This document shows positions 1 to 7,882 of a stretch of 64,000 nucleotides of DNA, piece by piece. The position numbers and the translations under genes are program-made. This DNA comes from Bin87 sp963692995 (GTDB lineage: Bacteria; Chloroflexota; Dehalococcoidia; Lucifugimonadales; UBA3495), in the NCBI GenBank assembly GCA_963692995.1, contig OY843611.1, forward strand, positions 2,170,001 through 2,234,000. Reading direction: 5' to 3'. Below the pieces are notes generated by a model. The model did no database searches. It saw only the letters and a list, made by a program, of their open reading frames with translations, and had not been told where the DNA came from. Position 1 is the stretch's first letter; each line of letters opens with the position of its first letter.

Positions 1-73
1 CCCCCAACAGCAGGGCGGCCACGGCCGGCAGGAAGACGGTTACGGTGAGCAGTCCGGTGAATCCGGTAGCCAT
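1..73 (-). CDS. nuoM: NADH-quinone oxidoreductase subunit M, N-terminal fragment
   Basis: Only the first 24 codons lie in the window; the gene runs off the left edge. The ATG at 73-71 sits 6 nt after the nuoL stop. The peptide starts MATGFTGLLTVTVFLPAVAA, a hydrophobic first membrane helix. NuoM is a proton-pumping antiporter-like subunit in the complex I membrane arm and normally follows nuoL, so the call rests on position plus this short hydrophobic N-terminus. Confidence 0.75.
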   Translation of the reverse strand, partial: MATGFTGLLTVTVFLPAVAALLLG

Positions 74-79
74 GGTTCT

Positions 80-2119
80 CTATCCCAGCGCCAGATACAG
101 GATGATGATGACCAACCCGCCGACGGCGGCGACGAGAGGGTAGGTCTGCACCTGGCCGTTTTGGGCCAGGGCGATCAGGCTGCCAACGTTGCGGGAAATC
201 CAGCCGGTCAATCCGACCAGACCGTCAATGATGTTGCGATCCACCCAGTCGGTGATGCCGACGACGCTACGGTAGAACAGCCGGCCCACGACGACGTCCT
301 CGTAGAAGTGATCCATAAAGTAACGCTGGGCGAGGAGAGTGTGGAGCGGGCCCCCGCCGGAGAGGGGATCCCGGGACACGAAGGGACGCGGCCACGCATA
401 AACCAGCGCGGCCAGGCCAATGCCCGCAAAGGCTATGACGTTGGATATGACGGCGATGCCGATGCTGAAGGGTGGGGCATGGTGGCCGTCGTGAAGTCCC
501 GAGGCGAAGTACTCGGTGAGCCAATGGGATGGTATCAGCCCGAATACGCTGGTAACGCCGATAGGGTTCGCGATCCAGCCGGCTACTATGGCGCAGAAAC
601 CAAGGATGCCCATGGGCGCCACCATGACAGCCGGGGATTCGCCGAGATGGACGTGATGGGTGGCGCCCGTCGGGGCTGGCACACCGGCGGCGGTGGCGGC
701 GTGGAGTTCCCTTTCGCCGCCGCCGCGAAACTCGCCATGGAAGGTGAGATGCACCATCCGGTAGGTGTAGAAGGCGGTGAGCAACACGCCCACCAGCAGC
801 AGGACGAACACCAGCAGGCTGATGGAAGCCGGTACCGGACCGCCGGCCAGCCAGGATTCCAGCAGTATCTCGTCCTTGCTCCAGAAACCGGCCAGGGGGA
901 AGATGCCGACCAAGCTCAAGGATCCGATCACGGTGAGCCAGTAGGTCCACGGCATCGCCTTGCGCAGACCGCCCATGTACATCATGTTGAAGGTGCCGGC
1001 GGCGTGGTTGACGCTGCCGGCCCCCAGGAAGAGCAGGGCTTTGAAGAATGCGTGGGTGAACAGGTGGAACAGAGCCGCGTTGTATGCGCCGACGCCCAGG
1101 GCTGCCATCATGTAACCGAGCTGGCTCACTGTGGAGTAGGCCATGACCCGCTTGATGTCGTTGGCGGCGAGGCCCATGGTGGCGGCGAATACGGCGGTGA
1201 AGGCGCCGATGAGGGCGACCACCATCATGGCCGCCTGGGACTCGGCGAAGACGGGGAAGAAGCGTCCCACCAGGAAAACGCCGGCCGCGACCATGGTGGC
1301 GGCGTGGATGAGCGCGCTTACCGGGGTTGGGCCTTCCATGGCGTCCGGGAGCCAGGTGTGGAGCGGGAACTGGCCGCTTTTGCCCGCTGCGCCGGCGAAC
1401 AGGCCGAGGCACAGCCAGAGCAGCGCTCCACCGGCTACTATGCCGGCGCCGCCAGCCGCAATCGGAGCGGCCGCTTCCCAGATATGCGGGATGTGCAGCG
1501 CGTTGAGGCCGTGGGAGGCAAATTCCTCGGCGTGGAAAAACAGGTAGATGATCGCCAGAAGAAATCCCACATCGCCAATACGCGTAATGATGAACGCTTT
1601 TTTCGCCGCCGCCGCCGCTGAAGGCCGGTTGTGCCAGAACCCGATCAGAAGGTATGACGACAATCCGACCAGCTCCCAAAACACGTACATCTGGACGATG
1701 TTGACGGCCAGCACCAGGCCAATCATTGACGCGCTGAACAGCGACATATAGGCGTAATAGCGCGCGAAGCCCTCGTCGCCATCCATGTAGCCCAGGGAAT
1801 AGATCTGCACCATGAGGCTGACGCCGGTGACCACAACCAGCATGACGTTGGTGAGCGGATCGAGCAGCAGACCCATTTCGATGGAAGCGCCGCCGAGATC
1901 AAGCCACAGGTGCGGAGCAAATTCGTACACCGTATGGTGGTAGGCCGAGGAGCGCAAGAGCCAAAGGGACAGAATGAACCCGACGCCCAGGGCAGCGATG
2001 GTGAGGTAGCCGGCAACTTTGGCGAAGCTCGCGCCCATCGGCCTTATGACAAGCCCGATGAGCAAGAACGAAGCCACCGGCAACAGGAAAATGGCCCACA
2101 CCAGGGGTTCAGCGATCAT
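80..2119 (-). CDS. nuoL: NADH-quinone oxidoreductase subunit L
   Basis: The 679-aa polytopic membrane protein is the distal proton-pumping subunit of complex I. The N-terminal third has the Oxidored_q1_N-type region (MDGDEGFARYYAYMSLFSAS), followed by the antiporter core with KSGQFPLHTWLPDAMEGPTP and ALIHAATMVAAGVFLVGR. The lysine of KSGQFPLHTWLP and the histidines of LIHAATM are conserved in this family, and length is normal. A long amphipathic C-terminal stretch fits the lateral helix. It is the penultimate visible gene of the nuo operon, 13 nt after a small DUF2007-like gene and 6 nt before nuoM. Confidence 0.97.
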   Translation of the reverse strand: MIAEPLVWAIFLLPVASFLLIGLVIRPMGASFAKVAGYLTIAALGVGFILSLWLLRSSAYHHTVYEFAPHLWLDLGGASIEMGLLLDPLTNVMLVVVTGVSLMVQIYSLGYMDGDEGFARYYAYMSLFSASMIGLVLAVNIVQMYVFWELVGLSSYLLIGFWHNRPSAAAAAKKAFIITRIGDVGFLLAIIYLFFHAEEFASHGLNALHIPHIWEAAAPIAAGGAGIVAGGALLWLCLGLFAGAAGKSGQFPLHTWLPDAMEGPTPVSALIHAATMVAAGVFLVGRFFPVFAESQAAMMVVALIGAFTAVFAATMGLAANDIKRVMAYSTVSQLGYMMAALGVGAYNAALFHLFTHAFFKALLFLGAGSVNHAAGTFNMMYMGGLRKAMPWTYWLTVIGSLSLVGIFPLAGFWSKDEILLESWLAGGPVPASISLLVFVLLLVGVLLTAFYTYRMVHLTFHGEFRGGGERELHAATAAGVPAPTGATHHVHLGESPAVMVAPMGILGFCAIVAGWIANPIGVTSVFGLIPSHWLTEYFASGLHDGHHAPPFSIGIAVISNVIAFAGIGLAALVYAWPRPFVSRDPLSGGGPLHTLLAQRYFMDHFYEDVVVGRLFYRSVVGITDWVDRNIIDGLVGLTGWISRNVGSLIALAQNGQVQTYPLVAAVGGLVIIILYLALG

Positions 2120-2132
2120 GCGGTGCCCATCC

Positions 2133-2327
2133 TCATAGCTTCCGTACTATCTCTTCCGCCACGTGTTCCCGGCCCTTGGGGACGTAGATCCGGAAGGGGA
2201 CGCGCTCGCTCCAATTCCGAATGTCGCCCTCCGGCAGGATGCGGCTGGGCAGGCCCTCGGCCTCCAGAACTTCCTTCCAGATTTCGGCGGCCATCAGGTT
2301 GGGCGCGCGTTTGAATTCTACCCACAT
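2133..2327 (-). CDS. Small DUF2007-like protein inserted in the nuo operon
   Basis: This 64-aa protein has the pattern of the DUF2007 'putative signal transducing protein' family: an N-terminal beta-alpha unit in which a protein samples an alternative substrate or partner (PNLMAAEIWKEVLEAEGLPS), then an acidic/arginine stretch and a C-terminal VPKGREHVAEEIVRKL helix. It has no membrane segment. It lies between nuoK and nuoL on the same strand, 13 nt upstream of nuoL, and so is probably co-transcribed with complex I. Its function is unknown, and a role in complex I assembly would be inference from position only. The family assignment is by pattern and moderately sure. Confidence 0.75.
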   Translation of the reverse strand: MWVEFKRAPNLMAAEIWKEVLEAEGLPSRILPEGDIRNWSERVPFRIYVPKGREHVAEEIVRKL

Positions 2328-2346
2328 GGTTTTGATGTCTCTCCGA

Positions 2347-2376
2347 CCGTGACTCCCGCTTTCGCGGGAGTCACGG
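2347..2376. repeat. Palindromic dispersed repeat, family A (hairpin)
   Basis: A near-perfect inverted repeat, CCGTGACTCCCGC paired with GCGGGAGTCACGG around a TTTC-like loop. It lies in the nuoK/DUF2007 gap of the nuo operon. Related copies with the core CCGGC-TTGC-GCCGG flanked by GTCATTCC/GGAATGAC occur at other intergenic sites in the window. Confidence 0.8.
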
Positions 2377-2415
2377 TGATTCTACCAGCCAGTGATGATG
2401 TTGTACCGGAACTTC

Positions 2416-2479
2416 CTGGATTCCCGCTTGCGCGGGAATGACGGTGTGGGGCGGGATTGACGGTGTGGGGCGGGATTGA
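2416..2479. repeat. Family A repeat followed by a 19-bp tandem duplication
   Basis: A second family A hairpin (GGATTCCCGCTTGCGCGGG with AATGACGG) at about 2416-2445 runs into two exact 19-bp direct copies starting CGGTGTGGGG, at 2442-2460 and 2461-2479. Both lie inside the nuo operon upstream of the DUF2007-like gene. No coding frame is supported here. Confidence 0.8.
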
Positions 2480-2510
2480 AATAACAGTACGGTAGGGGTT
2501 GGAATGGGGG

Positions 2511-2840
2511 TCAGTGGCGGAGGGAGGCGGCGTCGGTGAGGTCCACGCTTTCGTTGGAGCGGAATATGGCAAAAACGATGCCGAGGCCCAGCGCGATCTC
2601 GGCGGCGGCTACCGTGATGACGAAGACGGCGAACACCTGCCCGGTGAGCACGGCCGAAAGCTGTTCCTGCACGGCGTAGGGCGCCAACCACCGTCCCATG
2701 GCTACCAAGGTCAGGTTGACGCCGTTGAACATCAACTCGATGGACATGAGGACGGCTATGAAGTTGCGCTGCGCCAACGCGCCGTAGAGACCGACGCAAA
2801 AGATGACCGACGCGACGATGAGCATTGATTCGAGCGACAA
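2511..2840 (-). CDS. nuoK: NADH-quinone oxidoreductase subunit K
   Basis: The 109-aa, three-helix membrane subunit of complex I has the family length. The second helix holds the conserved glutamate in MSIELMFNGVNLTLVA, followed by the region VFVITVAAAEIALGLGIV with a second membrane glutamate. Both glutamates belong to the central hydrophilic axis of the proton channel. It starts 3 nt after the nuoJ stop. The downstream gap before the next operon gene (about 180 nt) is unusually long for this operon and filled with repeats. Confidence 0.97.
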   Translation of the reverse strand: MSLESMLIVASVIFCVGLYGALAQRNFIAVLMSIELMFNGVNLTLVAMGRWLAPYAVQEQLSAVLTGQVFAVFVITVAAAEIALGLGIVFAIFRSNESVDLTDAASLRH

Positions 2841-2843
2841 TGC

Positions 2844-3428
2844 CTATCTCCCTCGCCCGCGCGCCAAGGCTAGCCCGCCGATGGCGGCGGCCAGCAAAAG
2901 CAGGGAAACCGCTTCAAAGGGCAGCACGAAGTCTCCGATGAGGAGGTCCGCCAACCCGCCACTGCGGACGTTCTCCACCTCAGCGGCGGTCAAGCCGGCG
3001 CCGGCCAGCTCCGCTGCGTCGGGGATGCCGACCGCCTGGGTCTGCGCGATTTGGCCTTTGCTTTCCAGCCCGGCTCCGGCCAACGTGGTCCAGTCGGTGG
3101 TAACTGCGGTAGCGATCATAGCCGCCAGCAGCAGCGTCGCGACCAGAGCCGCCGGGATCTGCAAGCGGTTTGGCATGTTGCCCTGCTGCACGTTCCGGGT
3201 CAACATGACGGCGAAAATGAACAGCACGGCGATGGCGCCGACATAGATCAAGATTTGCACTACGGCCAGGAACTCGGCGTTCATCAACACGAACAGACCG
3301 CCGACGGCGACGAACACCATGGACAGCAAGAGGGCCGAGCGGAACAGGTCGCGGACCAGCACGACTCCCAAGGCGCCGGCGATGGCAGCCACCGAAAGAA
3401 TCCAGAAGACCAGCGACTCGAACCACAT
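2844..3428 (-). CDS. nuoJ: NADH-quinone oxidoreductase subunit J
   Basis: The 194-aa membrane subunit has five predicted helices. The N-terminal half carries the typical NuoJ pattern with LLSMVFVAVGGLFVLMNAEF and VQILIYVGAIAVLFIFAVML. A glycine/tyrosine pi-bulge region (IYVGAIAVLFIF) matches TMH3, known to act in coupling. A hydrophilic loop of about 60 residues before the last helix is typical of the family. It abuts nuoI directly with no spacer and precedes nuoK by 3 nt. Confidence 0.96.
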   Translation of the reverse strand: MWFESLVFWILSVAAIAGALGVVLVRDLFRSALLLSMVFVAVGGLFVLMNAEFLAVVQILIYVGAIAVLFIFAVMLTRNVQQGNMPNRLQIPAALVATLLLAAMIATAVTTDWTTLAGAGLESKGQIAQTQAVGIPDAAELAGAGLTAAEVENVRSGGLADLLIGDFVLPFEAVSLLLLAAAIGGLALARGRGR

Positions 3429-4007
3429 CTAGGCGTCATCCCGGCTATCTTGGCCGTTGTTGTCGAGGCGCATTCCAGCCTTTTCGTGCTGATGCCACCG
3501 CCACTTCTCGCGGCCCACTTCGCGCCAGCCGAGGGGGCGGCTGGCGCCGGGCCGGTAATCCATGCCCTCCAGTTGCGGGCGGAACCAGGTGCTGGGGTTT
3601 TTCTCGGCCTGTCGAAGGCGGTCGATGGTGATTACCAGGTCGGTCCGCCGGTATTGGCCTTCCTCGAAGCCGCTGCCCATGAAAAGGGCATCGTAAGGGC
3701 AGGCTTCCACGCAGAGGCCGCAGAACATGCAGCGTTGGAGCTCGATATCAAAGGTTTCGAGACGATACTTGTCGCCCTGGAGCGGCGCCGTTTCGCTGGG
3801 ACTGGTGACGATTTTGATGATGCCCAGAGGGCAATACTTGGCGCAGGAGGCGCAGCCGGTGCAGCGTTCCTCGTACCAGGTGAACTCTTCGCCCCGGAAC
3901 CGGGGGTGCTGCCGGAGGCGTTGCTCGGGATATGAGGTGGTGAAAGGTTTACGCACCAGGTTGGATAGCGTAACCATCAAGCCTTTTGCCATTTCCAGTC
4001 CGTACAC
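3429..4007 (-). CDS. nuoI: NADH-quinone oxidoreductase subunit I (2x[4Fe-4S])
   Basis: The 192-aa ferredoxin-like subunit links the peripheral arm to the quinone site. Two complete 4Fe-4S motifs are visible: C49-x2-C52-x2-C55-x3-C59 (CTGCASCAKYCP) and C93-x2-C96-x2-C99-x3-C103 (CMFCGLCVEACP), which bind clusters N6a and N6b. The start is GTG at 4007 with GGAGG 6 nt upstream. The C-terminal 50 residues are a charged extension after the ferredoxin fold. Confidence 0.97.
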   Translation of the reverse strand: MYGLEMAKGLMVTLSNLVRKPFTTSYPEQRLRQHPRFRGEEFTWYEERCTGCASCAKYCPLGIIKIVTSPSETAPLQGDKYRLETFDIELQRCMFCGLCVEACPYDALFMGSGFEEGQYRRTDLVITIDRLRQAEKNPSTWFRPQLEGMDYRPGASRPLGWREVGREKWRWHQHEKAGMRLDNNGQDSRDDA

Positions 4008-4020
4008 GTGGGTCCTCCCC

Positions 4021-4056
4021 GGGCGTTAGTTCGCTTCGCCGGGCGTTAGTTCGCTT
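4021..4056. repeat. 20-bp tandem duplication at the nuoH stop codon
   Basis: The unit GGGCGTTAGTTCGCTTCGCC at 4021-4040 is followed by a 16-bp second copy at 4041-4056. The second copy carries the stop and last codons of nuoH; the first lies in the nuoH-nuoI spacer, leaving a duplicated gene tail just before the nuoI ribosome-binding site. Confidence 0.85.
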
Positions 4057-5278
4057 GGATGGTGGTCACGCCGCGCGCCAGCGGCTGGGAAGCGGGAGCG
4101 ACCGGCAGGCCGGCGCGGACCTTCTCCCGGATCAATCGCCCGAAAAACGCGATGGAGACGGCGGCCAGCACGGTGTTGATACCGGCCATTATCCACAGAT
4201 CTGCGGTGGTGAGGATACCGTTAGCGTCTCTCAGGAAAAATACCTCCAACACCACCGCCGCCAGGTTGATCATGCTCAGGGGCATGAGGAACTTCCAGCA
4301 GACCGCCATGATTTGGTCCAGGCGCAAGCGCGGGTAGGTGGAACGGATCCACACGAAAAGGAAGATGCCGATGAAGGTCTTGATGAGGAACCACAACCAG
4401 CCCAACCAGCCGGCGACCGGGCCGGCCCAACCGGCGAGGAACAGGGTGGCGATCAGGCCGGATACTACCAACACGCCGCCGAACTCGGCCGCCTGGATCA
4501 GCGCGAATTTGATGCCGCTATATTCGGTGTGGTAGCCGGCGATGATTTCCGACTCTGCTTCCGCCACGTCGAAGGGGGTGCGGTTCAGTTCGGCGGACAT
4601 TCCCGCGACGAAGACGAAGAAGGCCAGCGGCTGCACCAGGAAGAAGGGGACGGCCTGCGCCGTAACGATGTCGCCCAGGGACATGGAGCCGGCCACCAAC
4701 ACTACGCCTAACAACGACAAGACCACCGGGACTTCGTAGCTGAGCAGCACGGCCACTGCACGGCCGGCCCCGAATAAGGCGTAGCGGTTGTTGGAGGCCC
4801 AGCCGGCGGTGAAAATGGCGATTGAGGTCAGCGAACTGACCGCCAGGACGAAGAGGACGCCGACGTTCAGATCGACCAGGGCCACGTCCTTGGCAAAGGG
4901 CAGGACCGCCGTGGCCAACAGGGCCGCAGCGACCATGATGACCGGCACCGCGGTAAAGGCCAATCGGTCTGCGCCGTAGGGGATGATGTCTTCCTTGGTA
5001 ATCAGCTTGACCAAGTCGGCGATGGGCTGCAATGCTCCGAAGGGTCCCCAACGGTTGGGGCCGATGCGGTTCTGGAATCGCCCCAGCAACCGCCGTTCTC
5101 CCCAGCTGACTATCGCCGCGCCCAGCAACACCGCGTTGATCAGAATGAGCATGATGACGAGGCCGGCCACAATGTGGGACAGCCAGCAGGGCAGAACGTG
5201 GGCCGCTGCGTTATAGATGAAGGCGAAGAGCGGATTGCCGCCCAGGGCGCCGTCGGGGTTGAGGAGGCAGCCGTTCAT
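4046..5278 (-). CDS. nuoH: NADH-quinone oxidoreductase subunit H
   Basis: The 410-aa membrane subunit forms the quinone chamber with NuoB and NuoD. Family signatures are visible: GERRLLGRFQNRIGPNR in the first cytoplasmic loop and ELNRTPFDVAEAESEIIAGY in the third loop, the latter with the conserved glutamates of the quinone/proton entry (E-chain) region. About eight hydrophobic segments are present. It overlaps the nuoD stop by 4 nt (ATGA), so translation is probably coupled. The 3' end is part of a short tandem duplication. Confidence 0.97.
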   Translation of the reverse strand: MNGCLLNPDGALGGNPLFAFIYNAAAHVLPCWLSHIVAGLVIMLILINAVLLGAAIVSWGERRLLGRFQNRIGPNRWGPFGALQPIADLVKLITKEDIIPYGADRLAFTAVPVIMVAAALLATAVLPFAKDVALVDLNVGVLFVLAVSSLTSIAIFTAGWASNNRYALFGAGRAVAVLLSYEVPVVLSLLGVVLVAGSMSLGDIVTAQAVPFFLVQPLAFFVFVAGMSAELNRTPFDVAEAESEIIAGYHTEYSGIKFALIQAAEFGGVLVVSGLIATLFLAGWAGPVAGWLGWLWFLIKTFIGIFLFVWIRSTYPRLRLDQIMAVCWKFLMPLSMINLAAVVLEVFFLRDANGILTTADLWIMAGINTVLAAVSIAFFGRLIREKVRAGLPVAPASQPLARGVTTIQAN

Positions 5279-6381
5279 CGGTCAACCTCGCCCATGTTGA
5301 TGTCGATGCTGCCCAGGGAAACGATCATATCGGCCAGTTTCCAGCCAATCAGCAGGTGCTCGGTAATGGTGAGATTAATCAGGGAAGGGGAGCGGATTTT
5401 GCAGCGGTATGGCGACACTCCTCCGTCGCTGATCAGGAAGAAACCAAGTTCGCCCTTGGACGCTTCGACGCGACCGTAAGCCTCGGCGCCGGGTTCGGCG
5501 CGGAGCACCAAGGGCAGCTCGAGACGGGCCGGGCCGGGTTCGATCTGAGCTACGCATTGCCGGACGATTCGCAGGCTCTGGTGAACTTCCTGCATACGCA
5601 CCCAGAAGCGATCGTAGTTGTCGCCGTTGCGCCCGATGGGGACTTCAAACTCAACCTCGTCGTAGGCGTCGTAGGGCGCCATTTTGCGCCAATCCCAGTT
5701 GATCCCGCTGGCTCGCAGCACCGGGCCGCTTACGGAGCAGTTGACGGCAACGTCCGCCGGGAGGGGGCTCACGCCACGAGTGCGGGCCAGGAGGATTTCG
5801 TTGTTGAGCAGCAAATTTTCCAGCTCTGCCAGCTCCGGCTCGAAGTCCTCCAGGAACTGCTCCAGGGCCGGCCAGAAGTCGGCCGGGGCATCGGCGAAAA
5901 CCCCGCCCGGGCGCATATAGCTTACGGTGACGCGGGCGCCGCACAGCATTTCAAACAGGTCGAGGATACGCTCGCGGCTGCGGAAGGTGTACATCAGCGG
6001 GGTGCCGAAAGCGCCTAATTCCTGAACAAAGAAGCCCACCGCAATCAGATGGCTGGCGATGCGCTGGAGTTCGGCGGCCAGGGTACGCAGGTATTTCCCC
6101 CGCCGAGGAGGTTCGATGCCCAGGAGCTGCTCGACGGCGAGGCAGTAAGCCTGGTTGTTGATCATAGAAGAGGTGTAGTCCAGGCGGTCGGTGAGGGTAA
6201 CTATCTGGACATAGTTGCGCTCCTCAGCCAGTTTTTCGGTGCCTCGATGCAGATAGCCCAGCACCGGCTCCACTTCCACGATGTCCTCGCCGTCAAAGGT
6301 GATGCGCACCCGAAACACGCCGTGGGTGCTGGGGTGCTGGGGCCCCACGTTGACCGTCATCGGTTCGGTGCGGATCGTCAT
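5275..6381 (-). CDS. nuoD: NADH-quinone oxidoreductase subunit D
   Basis: The 368-aa 49-kDa-type subunit is derived from the large subunit of NiFe hydrogenases and lines the quinone cavity. Visible signatures are VGPQHPSTHGVFR near the N-terminus, GYLHRGTEKLAE, and the C-terminal GSIDINMGEVDR with the conserved Asp. NuoC and NuoD are separate proteins here, unlike the NuoCD fusion of E. coli. It lies 36 nt after nuoC and overlaps nuoH by 4 nt. Confidence 0.97.
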   Translation of the reverse strand: MTIRTEPMTVNVGPQHPSTHGVFRVRITFDGEDIVEVEPVLGYLHRGTEKLAEERNYVQIVTLTDRLDYTSSMINNQAYCLAVEQLLGIEPPRRGKYLRTLAAELQRIASHLIAVGFFVQELGAFGTPLMYTFRSRERILDLFEMLCGARVTVSYMRPGGVFADAPADFWPALEQFLEDFEPELAELENLLLNNEILLARTRGVSPLPADVAVNCSVSGPVLRASGINWDWRKMAPYDAYDEVEFEVPIGRNGDNYDRFWVRMQEVHQSLRIVRQCVAQIEPGPARLELPLVLRAEPGAEAYGRVEASKGELGFFLISDGGVSPYRCKIRSPSLINLTITEHLLIGWKLADMIVSLGSIDINMGEVDR

Positions 6382-6417
6382 AGCTTGAGGGCTCGAAGAA
6401 TTCCGTCAGGGCCGGGC

Positions 6418-6861
6418 TTACAGGAAATCCTTGCGTAGGGGATGGCCGTCGAAGCCCTCCCACAGCATGATGCGCTTCATGTTGGGGTGGCCGTTGAAGC
6501 ACACGCCCATCAGGTCCCAGATTTCCCTTTCCTGGAAGTCGGCGCCTTTCCAGACGCCCACCACGGAAGCGGCGACGGGTTCCGCGCGGCCATAAATCCG
6601 GCTGCGCACAACCCCGGTGTGGAGTTTTGCAAAGGAGGTCAGATGATAGACGAGTTCGAAATACTCGACGAAGTCGATGGCACTGATGGCGTTGAGAAAC
6701 TGGAAGTCCAGATCGGGGTCATCGCGCAACGCGGCGCCGGCGGACGCCAACGTGGCGGCTTCTACCCAGACTGCCGCATCATCCCAGCTTAAAACCACAC
6801 CTGGAGCGGCTTGCTGCAAGCGCTGGGCCAACGTTTCGCCGGACAGGGCTGTAAGCGTCAC
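6418..6861 (-). CDS. nuoC: NADH-quinone oxidoreductase subunit C
   Basis: This 30-kDa-type peripheral subunit scaffolds NuoD and NuoB. The frame is open upstream, but the GTG at 6861 is the best start because it overlaps the nuoB stop by 4 nt (GTGA), leaving 147 aa. The C-terminal signature EREIWDLMGVCFNGHPNMKR followed by GFDGHPLRKDF is the classic NuoC motif. A longer in-frame version reading through nuoB would be an artefact. The protein is shorter than E. coli NuoC but in the range of unfused NuoC. Confidence 0.93.
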   Translation of the reverse strand: MTLTALSGETLAQRLQQAAPGVVLSWDDAAVWVEAATLASAGAALRDDPDLDFQFLNAISAIDFVEYFELVYHLTSFAKLHTGVVRSRIYGRAEPVAASVVGVWKGADFQEREIWDLMGVCFNGHPNMKRIMLWEGFDGHPLRKDFL

Positions 6862-7508
6862 GGCTTGAAGCTCTCCGCGCCCAAGTTGCGGTATCTCTTT
6901 ATTTTTTCGTGGAGTTCCATGATGCCGTACAGCAGGGCGTCGGGCCGGGGCGGGCAACCCGGCACGTAAACATCGACCGGGATGACGTGGTCCACGCCGG
7001 GAACCACGCTGTAAGAACCGAAGTATGGGCCGCCGCTGGTGGCGCATACTCCCATGGAGATCACCCACCGGGGTTCGGCCATCTGCTCGTAGATGCGTTT
7101 GATGGGCGGGGCCATCTTCCACGTTACGGTGCCGGCGACGATCATCAGGTCAGCCTGTCGAGGCGAGGCGCGGAAGACTTCCATCCCGAATCGGGATATA
7201 TCAAACCGGCCCATGGCAGTAGCCATCATTTCAAACGCGCAGCAGGCCAGACCGAAGGACACCGGCCACAGCGCCGACTTGCGGCTCCAGTTAACCAGGG
7301 CGTCCACGGAGGTGACCATCAGGTTCCGCTTCAGGTCCTCCGGCACTGAGATGGCCGGAACCTCAATGGGGGATTGGGACGCGGCGATGAGATCGTTGAC
7401 CATTTGCCCTTCCGAGCGGTCGATGTCCCAGGTGCGATTGTGCAGGGGCCCGCCGACGGTGGGCAGGGTGAAATGGGTCGGTTCAACCATTGCGCCTATC
7501 CTTGCCAC
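6858..7508 (-). CDS. nuoB: NADH-quinone oxidoreductase subunit B ([4Fe-4S] N2)
   Basis: The 216-aa subunit holds cluster N2, the last electron carrier before quinone. The tandem cysteines C89-C90 (GLACCAFEMMATAMGR) with C155 (GVCATSGG) and C185 (VPGCPPRPD) give the full N2 ligand set. As annotated it overlaps nuoA by 13 nt; an internal ATG at 7490 (MVEPTHF) would remove the overlap and is an equally plausible start. The roughly 60-residue N-terminal extension before the conserved core is longer than the E. coli one. Confidence 0.96.
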   Translation of the reverse strand: MARIGAMVEPTHFTLPTVGGPLHNRTWDIDRSEGQMVNDLIAASQSPIEVPAISVPEDLKRNLMVTSVDALVNWSRKSALWPVSFGLACCAFEMMATAMGRFDISRFGMEVFRASPRQADLMIVAGTVTWKMAPPIKRIYEQMAEPRWVISMGVCATSGGPYFGSYSVVPGVDHVIPVDVYVPGCPPRPDALLYGIMELHEKIKRYRNLGAESFKP

Positions 7509-7882
7509 TCCAGATCCCGCTTGCGCCAGGCATAGGCCCAGGCGAGCAGCAAGATCCCCACGAATACGGCCATTTCAATCAATGCGAACAATTCCAGGGT
7601 CAGGAACTTGGTTGCCCACGGGTATAGAAAAACTACCTCAACGTCAAAAATGACGAACAGGATGGCGAACATGTAGTAGCGGAACTGGAAGCGGTTCCAG
7701 GTGCCGCCGATGGTCTGCACGCCGCACTCGTAGGTGTCATGTTTTACCGGGTCGGGGCGAGCCGGGCGAAGGCCGAACTTGGACAGGCCGAAAGAGGCCA
7801 GCAACATGCTGCACGGCACTGCAATGGACAGCGCCAGGAAGATGGCGATGAGACCGTACTGGCCGAAATAATCTTCAAGCAT
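7496..7882 (-). CDS. nuoA: NADH-quinone oxidoreductase subunit A
   Basis: The 128-aa three-helix membrane subunit is the first gene of the operon. The loop after helix 1 contains the invariant KHDTYECGVQTIG pattern with the exposed cysteine used in active/deactive transition studies, then RFQFRYYMFAILFVIFDVEV with membrane acidic residues. A TATAAT -10 lies about 90 nt upstream. No nuoE, nuoF or nuoG is found beside it; the next gene upstream is divergent. Confidence 0.96.
   Translation of the reverse strand: MLEDYFGQYGLIAIFLALSIAVPCSMLLASFGLSKFGLRPARPDPVKHDTYECGVQTIGGTWNRFQFRYYMFAILFVIFDVEVVFLYPWATKFLTLELFALIEMAVFVGILLLAWAYAWRKRDLEWQG

Noticed and set aside
161..1621. A 486-codon open frame on the plus strand antisense to nuoL
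   Set aside because: Its translation is low-complexity (Gly/Glu/His/Gln-rich) with no domain, and nuoL on the other strand is certain. Long antisense frames are expected in GC-rich coding DNA.
6862..7122. In-frame N-terminal extension of nuoC
   Set aside because: It lies wholly inside nuoB in another frame and reads as Arg/His-rich sequence; the GTG at 6861 with GTGA overlap gives the family N-terminus.
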